Shown here: positions 34,712-42,454 of the stretch, piece by piece
How positions within the stretch are numbered: position 1 is the first letter of the stretch
Layout: the number at the start of each line of letters is the position of its first letter
Origin: Candidatus Zemynaea palustris
GTDB taxonomy: Bacteria; Vulcanimicrobiota; Vulcanimicrobiia; Vulcanimicrobiales; Vulcanimicrobiaceae
DNA: 64,000 nucleotides
Assembly: GCA_003134695.1 (NCBI GenBank)
Contig: PLCB01000026.1
Span: forward strand, 25,945 to 89,944
Direction: 5' to 3'
Program-made: the position numbers and the translations under genes
The notes under the pieces: generated by a model
Database searches by the model: none
What the model saw: the letters and a program-made list of their open reading frames with translations, nothing else
Told to the model about the DNA's origin: nothing

Positions 34712-36023
34712 GGGACCCTTCCTGATAGGCGTGGGGATCGACATCTTCCCAGAGTGGAATGATGCTTTGCGCGACGATGGCGTGCGCGGCAAGAATGGCT
34801 TCGATTCGCACCGGAGCTTCGCCGTCGACCCGTTCGGTGCGGATCGCGGGGACGCCGTCGAGTGCCCTCGCCTGAAAGCCGGCTGCGAGCAGGGCCTCGC
34901 GCGCGGGCCGTGCATCGCGCAGCGAATGCAAGCGAACGATGCGTGGCAACGGGATGGACGGCTCGTGCGCCGTGGTGACCGGCGTCAGCGAATCGTCGAC
35001 CGGCAGAATCCCGACGTGACGGCCCACGCCGATGTGCCGTAGGACGGCGACGACGTCGCTGATCACCGCCGACGCTGTCGGCGCTCCGCCCGCGCCGGCA
35101 CCGGCGAACGTCAGCGAACCCGAGTTTCGGCCCGTGATGCGGATGCAGTTTTGCGGGCCGGCGGGCTGCGCGAACGGATGATCGGTATGGACGAACGCCG
35201 GCGTCACCAGCGATGCGTCGCGACGCGCGCACGCGACCAGCTTCAAGCGATATCCGAGCCGCTTGGCGAGCGTGACGTCGTCGGGCGTTAGGCGGGTGAT
35301 GCCCACGCGTGGAATCTCGCTCGTGACGAGGCCGCGCCCAAACGCCAGCTGGGCGAGGATCGCGAGCTTGTGCGCCGCGTCGACGCCCTCGACATCGTTC
35401 GTGGGATCCGATTCGGCGAAGCCCAGACGCTGCGCTTTGGCGAGAGCGCTCGCGTAACTCTCGCCCTCGAACATCGCCGAAAGGATGAAATTCGTCGTCC
35501 CATTGAGGACGCCGCCGACCTCGAGGATCTCTTCACCGGCCAATGACGCGGTCAGCGTTCGAACGATCGGGATCGCGCCCCCGACGGCGGCTTCATACGT
35601 GATCGTGACACCGCGCGCGTGGGCGAGCGCTCGCAATTCCGGTCCGCGCGTCGCCAGGAGATCTTTGTTGGCGGTCACCACGTGCTTCCCGCGCAGCAGC
35701 GCCGTCTCGACCAAGTCGGCGGCGACGCCGGTGCCGCCGATGCACTCGATCACGACGTCGACCGCCGGATCGAGCACGACCGAACGGGCGTCGGCGGTCA
35801 GCAACGATCGAGGGATCCGATCGGTGCGCGGCTTGCCGAGCGAGAGCACGGCAATCGCCTCCAGCGTGAACGCGACACCGCTGCGAGCGGCGATCGCGGA
35901 GGCCGAGCCGATGAGCAGATTCGCGACGCCGCTTCCGACCGTGCCGCATCCGAGGAGGGCGATGCGAACAGTATCACGGTCGAGTTGGGTGCGACCCGCG
36001 TGCGCTGGGTGAGTGAGCGACAA
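34704..36023 (-). CDS. hom: Homoserine dehydrogenase
   Basis: 439 residues from TTG 36023. The NAD(P) site is [12 protein letters not shown] near 24-35. NKDLLA near 118-123 and the substrate region [20 protein letters not shown] near 200-220 carry the catalytic Lys. A C-terminal ACT domain (about 350-430) suggests feedback control by threonine or another amino acid. It reduces aspartate semialdehyde to homoserine, the branch point to methionine and threonine/isoleucine. It is first in hom-metY-metX with a promoter at 36059-36088. Confidence 0.94.
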
Positions 36024-36058
36024 GCGATCCGTCCGGTGTTCAGGAGTGAAGTCGTCCC

Positions 36059-36088
36059 ACTATACCGAACCCCGCGCCGGTGCGTCAA
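36059..36088 (-). promoter_or_regulatory. Promoter TTGACG-N18-TATAGT for hom-metY-metX
   Basis: On the minus strand TTGACG (36083-36088) and TATAGT (36059-36064) are separated by 18 bases. The predicted leader to the TTG start is only about 28 bases, too short for a SAM riboswitch. Confidence 0.6.
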
Positions 36089-36114
36089 GTAAGCCTACTC
36101 AAGACAAGACGGGC

Positions 36115-38115
36115 GTGAGCGCGCCGCGGCGTTACCGCCTCGCGTTGACCGTCGCGCTCGTCGCTGGGCTGCTCGCCGCGCTCTTTGTCGCAGCCTATCG
36201 CGCGAAGGAAGAGCGAGCCTCGCGGCGCGTCGAGCTTGCGATGGACTATCCTGATTTCTCGGCGCTGGCGCGGTCCTATGCATATAATGAAGAGCAGTTG
36301 CTCGTCGCGCTGCGCCGCGCCGGCCTGACGTCGCTCGCCGTCTCGGAAGAGTTGGGGGCGAACGTCGACAGCGGGACGGCCGCCGTGCTCCTACCCGGCG
36401 CGCAGCTCATCGCGCAAGCGAGGCTATCGCCGCTCAGCGAGCCGACGCTCGCGCGGCTGGCTCGCCGGAGCGCGCTGCGCGCCGACGAACTCTATCTTCT
36501 GATCTACGACCCTCGCGAGGTCGCGCGCTATCGCCAGGCCGTTGGGCTCCATCTCGGTCCGCATGCGGTCCGCACGCTCCACGCTTCGAGTCCGACGATT
36601 CTCGCGATCCGCTCGCAATATGATTTCTTCAGCACGCTCGGGCTCGGCTTTCCGGCCGAACCGATGGCGCTTGCGAGCCGGCTGCAACTCCTGCTCGTGC
36701 CGCGCATCCAGAACGACGAGCGCTTCGGGAAACCCGAGATCGACGCGCTGTTCGCGAGTTTCATGAACGGCGAAAAGCCCAGCACCGCGATCTTCTTCGG
36801 GGCGCGCAACGAGGTGCTCGGCTACCCCGACCACCTCGACGACGTCGCCGCCGATCTCAAAGCCACCGGCATCAACTTCGGGTCGATCGAGGTGTACGAC
36901 CGCAACCAGATCCAGAAGGGGAACGAGGGGCTGGCCGAGCGCGCGATCGAGCGCACGACGCGCGTCCAAGCGATTTCGAAACTCGAACTGGACAAGTTGG
37001 ACTTCGAGACGGTGATCGCGCGTTATCTGCTCGGCGTCCGCGAACGAAATGTCCGCGTCGTCTATCTGCGCCCGTTCTTGCATCAGCAAAACGGTCTTTC
37101 GCTCGAGATGACCAACGTCGAGATGATCCGGCGCATCGCCGACGGGCTCCGTCAGCGCGGCTACAAGTTGGGGCGCGCGACGCCCGTCCCGCTCTTTCCG
37201 ATCAATCCCCTCATCATCGCGCTCGTTTCGTTGACGGTGCCGACCGTTTATCTGTTACTGTTCGAAGCGTTCGGGATTCGGCGGCCGCGGCTGGTGTGGG
37301 CGCTCTTAATCCTCGACCTGATCCTGCTCGCGCTCGGTTATGCGCTTCATCACGATCTTGTCGTCCGCAAGTTTCTCGCGCTCGCCGGCGCGATCGGCTT
37401 CGCAACGCTTGCGGTCGTCGCGATCCCGCGTGCGTTCACGGCGCCCGAGCCGCGCAAGTTTTTTGGGTGCGTCGTGGCGGGACTGCGGACCGTCGGCGCG
37501 GCGCTCGGAGTCTCGGCGCTCGGCGCGCTCGTCGTCGTCGGCCTCGTCTCGGTTCCGCTGTTGATGGAAGAGATCGATACCTTCACCGGCGTGAAATTGG
37601 TGATCGTCGTCCCCCCGCTGTTGGCTTTCCTTTTATACGTCTACACGCGCCGCTTTGGGAACGAGCCGCCCGGAATCGGCCAAAGCGCGTTCGCGCCGGT
37701 GCGCATCTATCAACTGGCGATCTTAGGCGTGCTGCTCGGCTCGGCGTATATCTACCTCGCCCGCAGCGGGAATACGAGCGACATCACGCCCTCGTCATTC
37801 GAGTTGGCCCTGCGGTCGAATTTGACGGCGTTGCTCGGCGTCCGGCCTCGCTTCAAGGAATTCTTGATCGGCTGGCCGCTCCTGATGCTCTTGCCGGCGC
37901 TCCGTCTCGAGCACCGGCGCCTGACCGGCTGGATCTTCGCCGTCGCAGCCGCGGTTGCGACCTCGGACGTCGTCGACACGTTTTCACATCTGCACACGCC
38001 GCTGCTCGTCTCGCTTTTGCGCGTGATCAACGGGACGGTGATCGGCTGCATCGTCGGCGTGCTGCTGATCGCGATCTACCGCGTCGCGCTCGCGACGCGG
38101 CCCGCACGCGATTGA
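36115..38115 (+). CDS. DUF5693 family membrane protein
   Basis: About 666 residues from GTG 36115; the frame is open 34 codons further upstream but those overlap the hom promoter. One N-terminal helix (about 8-30) is followed by a large extracytoplasmic domain (40-390) with SYAYNEEQLLVALRRAGLTSLAVSEE-type sequence, then seven or eight helices. The DUF5693/CsaB pairing is recurrent in Gram-positive and Terrabacteria genomes, suggesting work on a wall polymer or its export. csaB follows after 10 bases. Confidence 0.82.
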   Translation: MSAPRRYRLALTVALVAGLLAALFVAAYRAKEERASRRVELAMDYPDFSALARSYAYNEEQLLVALRRAGLTSLAVSEELGANVDSGTAAVLLPGAQLIAQARLSPLSEPTLARLARRSALRADELYLLIYDPREVARYRQAVGLHLGPHAVRTLHASSPTILAIRSQYDFFSTLGLGFPAEPMALASRLQLLLVPRIQNDERFGKPEIDALFASFMNGEKPSTAIFFGARNEVLGYPDHLDDVAADLKATGINFGSIEVYDRNQIQKGNEGLAERAIERTTRVQAISKLELDKLDFETVIARYLLGVRERNVRVVYLRPFLHQQNGLSLEMTNVEMIRRIADGLRQRGYKLGRATPVPLFPINPLIIALVSLTVPTVYLLLFEAFGIRRPRLVWALLILDLILLALGYALHHDLVVRKFLALAGAIGFATLAVVAIPRAFTAPEPRKFFGCVVAGLRTVGAALGVSALGALVVVGLVSVPLLMEEIDTFTGVKLVIVVPPLLAFLLYVYTRRFGNEPPGIGQSAFAPVRIYQLAILGVLLGSAYIYLARSGNTSDITPSSFELALRSNLTALLGVRPRFKEFLIGWPLLMLLPALRLEHRRLTGWIFAVAAAVATSDVVDTFSHLHTPLLVSLLRVINGTVIGCIVGVLLIAIYRVALATRPARD

Positions 38116-38125
38116 CGAGCACTCG

Positions 38126-39211
38126 GTGCGCTTCTTAGTCAGCGGATACTACGGCTTCGGCAATCTCGGCGACGAGGCGCTGCTCGCCCAACTCGTCACG
38201 CAACTGAAGACGCGCTATCCGCTCGCGACGATCGACGTCCTTTCGCAGCATCCGGCGGAAACCGCTCACCAATACGGCGTCGCGGCGACGCCGCGCATGG
38301 ACCTCGTTGCGGTCCGCAAGGCGATCGAACGCAGCGACGTCGTCCTCTCCGGCGCCGGCGGTCTGTTGCAAACGGCGACCAGTTTCAAGAGCCTGCTCTA
38401 TTATGCCGGCGTCGTTCGCACCGGCGTTCGGGCCGGGAAGCGGACGATGATCTTCGCACAATCGATCGGCCCGCTCGATTTTTGGGGGAAGCAGACCGTG
38501 AAGGAATGCTGCAGGGGCATCGCCGCCGCAACCGTGCGCGACGAGCGCTCGCGCGCGTTGCTCGCGTCGATTCTGCCGGGCGTCGAAATCGAGCGAACGG
38601 CCGATCTGGTCTTTCTCTACGATCCACCCGACGAGCCGGTCGATCTCGTGCCGTCCGGTCTCGGAGCGGAGAGCGAACCGCTCGTCGTCGTCGCTGTGCG
38701 CAAGACGACGCACTTCGACACGGTCGCGCCGACGATCGCGGCCGCCGTCGACCGTCTGGCCAACGAACATGGTGCGCGCGTCGCATTCATTCCGTTCGGC
38801 GGTCAACCCGACGCCGAGACGGCGACGGCGATCATTCGCAAGTGCCGCTCGAAGCCGGTTCTCGTCGAACTCGACGGCATCGACGCGATCGCGACGGCGA
38901 TCGCGCGTGCGCGGCTCGTCATCGGAGTCCGCCTGCACGCCTTGATCTTGGCGGCGCGATTGGGGGTCCCGTTTCTCGCGGTCGCGTACGACCCGAAAGT
39001 GCTCGGCCTGTGCGAGGATCTCGAGTATCCGCTCGAGCCGCTCTGGTCGGCGCCGTCGCTCGGCCGCGGTGCCGCGCCGCCCGACGCACTCGTCGACTCA
39101 GCCTGGACGCGGCACGACGAGTTAGCGGCGAATCTTCGCGAGAAGTACCCCGCGCAACGCGCGCTCGCCGAGAAAAACTTCACCGTCCTCGCCCGCGTCG
39201 CCGGCTCTTAG
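38126..39211 (+). CDS. csaB: Polysaccharide pyruvyl transferase CsaB
   Basis: 361 residues from GTG 38126. The N-terminal motif GYYGFGNLGDEALL is diagnostic of CsaB, and SGAGGLLQ near 73-80 and RLHALILAARLGVPFLAVAYDPK near 270-292 belong to the GT-B-like fold. It transfers pyruvate from PEP to a sugar of a wall polymer; in Bacillus and Thermus the ketal is the ligand for SLH domains of S-layer proteins. No SLH protein is in the window. Confidence 0.92.
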   Translation: MRFLVSGYYGFGNLGDEALLAQLVTQLKTRYPLATIDVLSQHPAETAHQYGVAATPRMDLVAVRKAIERSDVVLSGAGGLLQTATSFKSLLYYAGVVRTGVRAGKRTMIFAQSIGPLDFWGKQTVKECCRGIAAATVRDERSRALLASILPGVEIERTADLVFLYDPPDEPVDLVPSGLGAESEPLVVVAVRKTTHFDTVAPTIAAAVDRLANEHGARVAFIPFGGQPDAETATAIIRKCRSKPVLVELDGIDAIATAIARARLVIGVRLHALILAARLGVPFLAVAYDPKVLGLCEDLEYPLEPLWSAPSLGRGAAPPDALVDSAWTRHDELAANLREKYPAQRALAEKNFTVLARVAGS

Positions 39212-39299
39212 CCCGTGGCCGGGTTCCGATCCGCCCAGCGCCGAATATGATCCGGACGATCTTCTCCGACAAAGCCAGCCGCTAGTAAAGGCCGTCACC

Positions 39300-41135
39300 A
39301 TGCCGCAATCGTATCGCGCGCCGCTGCGCGACATGCAATTCGTGCTCAAGGAACTCGCCCGGATCGACGAGGTCGCAAAGCTCCCCGGCTTCGAAGAGGC
39401 CAGCGACGTCGCCGATGCGATCTTGGAAGAAGCGGCCGTCTTTGCGAGCGAGGTGCTCGACCCGCTCAACGTCTCCGGCGACAAAGAGGGCTGCACGTGG
39501 CGCGACGGCGAGGTCACCACGCCGAAGGGCTTCAAGGAAGCCTATCGGCAGTTCGCGCGCGCGGGCTGGATCGGTCTTCCGGTACCGAGCGAATACGGCG
39601 GCCAGGGCTTGCCGCAATTGATGGTCGGGCCGACGCACGAGATGTGGAACGCGGCCAACGTCGGGTTCGCGAACGCTCCCGGGCTCAACCAAAACGCGAT
39701 CGAGACCCTCGAGTTGACGGGCTCGGACGAACAGAAGCAACGCTACATCCCTAAACTCGTCTCGGGCGAGTGGACCGGGACGATGAACCTCACCGAGCCG
39801 CAAGCCGGGAGCGATCTGGCGGCCGTGCGCACGAAGGCGACGCCCGAAGGCGACCACTATCGAATCAGCGGGTCGAAAATCTTCATTACCTTCGGCGAGC
39901 ACGATCTCGCGGCGAACATCGTGCATCTCGTGCTGGCGCGTCTGCCCGACGCGCCGGAGGGGACGAAGGGCATCTCGATGTTCGTCGTTCCGAAGTTCTT
40001 GGTGAACGCCGACGGGTCGCTCGGCGAACGCAACGACGTTCACTGCGCCTCGATCGAGCACAAGCTCGGGATCAACGGCAACCCGACGTGTACCATGAAC
40101 TACGGCGAGAAGAGCGGCGGCGCGATCGGGTATCTCGTCGGCCAGCCGCATCGCGGCATGGAATACATGTTCATCATGATGAACGCGGCGCGCTATGGCG
40201 TCGGCGTTCAAAGCATCGGTATCGCGGATCGCGCCTATCAGAGCGCACTGGCCTTCGCGAAGGAACGCGTCCAGGGCCGGGACCTCAAGGATCTCGCATC
40301 CCGCTCGGCCGCGCCGGTGACCATCGTCCACCATCCCGACGTGCGCCGAATGTTGATGTCGATGAAGGCGCAGATCGAGGCGATGCGCGCCCTCGCATAC
40401 GTCACGGCGGCGTCGCTCGATCACGCGAATCGGCACCCGGACGAAAAAGTACGCGCGGAGCACCGTGCCTTCATCGAACTGATGACGCCGGTCGTCAAGG
40501 GGTGGTCGACCGACACGGCGATCGAGATTTGCTCGACGGCCCTCCAGGTCTTCGGCGGGATGGGCTATATCGAAGAGACGGGGATCGCGCAGCAGTACCG
40601 CGACGTGCGGATTACCGCGATCTACGAGGGGACGACCGGCATTCAGGCGCTCGACTTGGTCGGCCGCAAACTTCTGCGCGACATGGGCAAGACCGCGATG
40701 CGCGTCATCGGCGAGATAAAAGCGTTCGCGGCTACGCTCGAGTCATCGTCGAACGCCGACGTGCGCGCGATTCGCGAGCAATTGCTCAAAGGGCTCGACG
40801 CCCTCGTCGCTGCCTCGCAGTCGATCGGCAAGAGCGCGACGAGCGACCTTCCGGCGAGCATGGCGTGCTCGGTGCCGTACCTCAAACTCTGGGGGATCGT
40901 CGCCGGCGGCTGGCAGATGGCGCGCGCCGCGGCGATCGCGGAGCAGAAGCTCGCCGCGAACGACGTCGAGGCCGAATTCTACAAGACCAAGTTGGCCACG
41001 GCGCGCTTTTACGCCGATCACGTGTTGAGCCAAGCCGCGTGGCTGCGCCATCAGATCGTCGAAGGCTCGGCGAGCGTCATGACGGTCACCGAAAACGAAT
41101 TCGACCTCGATCGAAAGGTGATGACGCCGGCTTAA
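39300..41135 (+). CDS. Acyl-CoA dehydrogenase (long form, DmdC/FadE5-like)
   Basis: 611 residues. PLRDMQFVL at the start and the extended C-terminus are typical of the 590-610 residue ACAD group that includes DmdC. FAD-binding motifs are MNLTEPQAGSDLAA near 162-175 and QVFGGMGYIEE near 417-427; the catalytic base is Glu in YEGTTGIQALDL near 442. It introduces the alpha-beta double bond in an acyl-CoA. The thiolase gene follows after 11 bases, consistent with beta-oxidation or degradation of a specific acyl-CoA. The exact chain specificity cannot be read. Confidence 0.9.
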   Translation: MPQSYRAPLRDMQFVLKELARIDEVAKLPGFEEASDVADAILEEAAVFASEVLDPLNVSGDKEGCTWRDGEVTTPKGFKEAYRQFARAGWIGLPVPSEYGGQGLPQLMVGPTHEMWNAANVGFANAPGLNQNAIETLELTGSDEQKQRYIPKLVSGEWTGTMNLTEPQAGSDLAAVRTKATPEGDHYRISGSKIFITFGEHDLAANIVHLVLARLPDAPEGTKGISMFVVPKFLVNADGSLGERNDVHCASIEHKLGINGNPTCTMNYGEKSGGAIGYLVGQPHRGMEYMFIMMNAARYGVGVQSIGIADRAYQSALAFAKERVQGRDLKDLASRSAAPVTIVHHPDVRRMLMSMKAQIEAMRALAYVTAASLDHANRHPDEKVRAEHRAFIELMTPVVKGWSTDTAIEICSTALQVFGGMGYIEETGIAQQYRDVRITAIYEGTTGIQALDLVGRKLLRDMGKTAMRVIGEIKAFAATLESSSNADVRAIREQLLKGLDALVAASQSIGKSATSDLPASMACSVPYLKLWGIVAGGWQMARAAAIAEQKLAANDVEAEFYKTKLATARFYADHVLSQAAWLRHQIVEGSASVMTVTENEFDLDRKVMTPA

Positions 41136-41146
41136 CGGGTTCGAAA

Positions 41147-42397
41147 GTGGACGACGTCTTTATAGTCGGGGCCTTCTCGACCGCATTCGGAAAGCGGCCG
41201 CAGGACAGCCTCAAGGATCTGACGCGCGAGGCCTACCTCGGCGTCCTCTCGGACGCGGGGATGAGCGACGGGCGCGACGTCGAGTTCGCGTACTTCGGGA
41301 ACTGCGCGATGCACCGCGTCGGGCAGACCAGCATCCGCGGCCAGGTCTGTTTTACGCCGCTGGTCCGGGAAGGTCTCTTTCCGGAACGCGTTCCGATGAT
41401 CAACGTCGAGAACGCGTGCGCGACCTCATCGTCCGCGATCCACAGCGCTTGGAAGGACGTCCTCGCGGGCCAAAGCGATCTCGTGCTCGCGGTCGGCGTC
41501 GAGAAGATCTACGAACCCGCGCCGGGCGCGAGTTCGATCTCCGACTTCGGCGGCGGCATCGACCAACTCGACCCGCAGGAGTGGGTCGACTACTATCGCG
41601 CGGCCGCCAATCAAACCGGCAAGGCCTTCGAGCCGGGTTCGGATCGCAGCATCTTCATGGATACGTACGCGATGCAAGCACTCTACCACATGCGCCGCTA
41701 TGGAACGACGCAACGGCAGCTCGCGATCGCCGCCGCGAAGACGCACAACAATGGCGCGCTCAATCCGAAGGCGCAGTACCGCTTCGAGATGACGCCCGAA
41801 GCGGTACTCGAAGATCGCGTCGTCTCGTATCCGTTCACTCGTGCGATGTGCGCGCCGATCGGCGACGGTGCCGCCGCGGTGCTCGTCTGCAGCGCCGACT
41901 ATCTCCAGGGCCTCGACGCCAAGGTGCGCGACCGCGCGGTCAAGATTCGGGCGAGCGTGCTGACCGGCGGGAAATACCGTGCGCTCGACGAGCGCGGCCT
42001 TTCGCACGTCGCCGCGCGCAAGGCCTACGAGATGTCTGGGCTTACGCCGCAGGACGTCGACATCGCCGAAGTCCACGACGCGACCTCGTTCTCCGAGATC
42101 TATCAGAGCGAGATGCTCGGTTTCTGCCCCGAAGGGGAGGGCGGAAAATTCATCGAGAGCGGCGCGGCGCATCGCGACGGCCGATTACCGCTCAACGTTT
42201 CCGGCGGGCTCGTTTCGAAAGGGCATCCGGTCGCCGCGACCGGAGCTTCGATGGTGGGTGAGCTCGTTCAGCAGTTGCGCGGAGAGGCGGCGCAACGGCA
42301 AATTCCCGACGTCGAGATTGCGCTCGCGGAGAACGGCGGCGGCGTGATCGGTTTCGACGAGGCCGTGTGCTCGGTGATCGTCTTAGAACGCACATGA
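41147..42397 (+). CDS. Thiolase (SCP2/acetyl-CoA C-acyltransferase type)
   Basis: 416 residues from GTG 41147. The nucleophile Cys is in NVENACATSSSAIHSAW near 85-101; HDATSFSE near 310 and GHPVAATGASMV near 362-373 supply the other active-site His residues. These features match SCP2-type thiolases, which cleave or form beta-ketoacyl-CoA. It lacks a partner with a zinc-ribbon OB domain (DUF35) often seen with this type. It forms an operon with the acyl-CoA dehydrogenase. Confidence 0.9.
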   Translation: MDDVFIVGAFSTAFGKRPQDSLKDLTREAYLGVLSDAGMSDGRDVEFAYFGNCAMHRVGQTSIRGQVCFTPLVREGLFPERVPMINVENACATSSSAIHSAWKDVLAGQSDLVLAVGVEKIYEPAPGASSISDFGGGIDQLDPQEWVDYYRAAANQTGKAFEPGSDRSIFMDTYAMQALYHMRRYGTTQRQLAIAAAKTHNNGALNPKAQYRFEMTPEAVLEDRVVSYPFTRAMCAPIGDGAAAVLVCSADYLQGLDAKVRDRAVKIRASVLTGGKYRALDERGLSHVAARKAYEMSGLTPQDVDIAEVHDATSFSEIYQSEMLGFCPEGEGGKFIESGAAHRDGRLPLNVSGGLVSKGHPVAATGASMVGELVQQLRGEAAQRQIPDVEIALAENGGGVIGFDEAVCSVIVLERT

Positions 42398-42454
42398 ACG
42401 GACGGCGCGCCCGGTAAGGACCGCGGCAGCGCCGGGCCGAACCCGGGGGGTTCG

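Noticed and set aside
36024-36058. SAM riboswitch upstream of hom-metY-metX
   Set aside because: The predicted leader is only about 28 bases, too short for any SAM aptamer.
39770-41146. Long plus-strand frame continuous with the thiolase
   Set aside because: It is an out-of-frame shadow of the acyl-CoA dehydrogenase; the thiolase itself starts at GTG 41147.
42398-42454. T-box leader upstream of ileS
   Set aside because: Only 57 bases lie between the thiolase stop and ileS, and no T-box motif is present.
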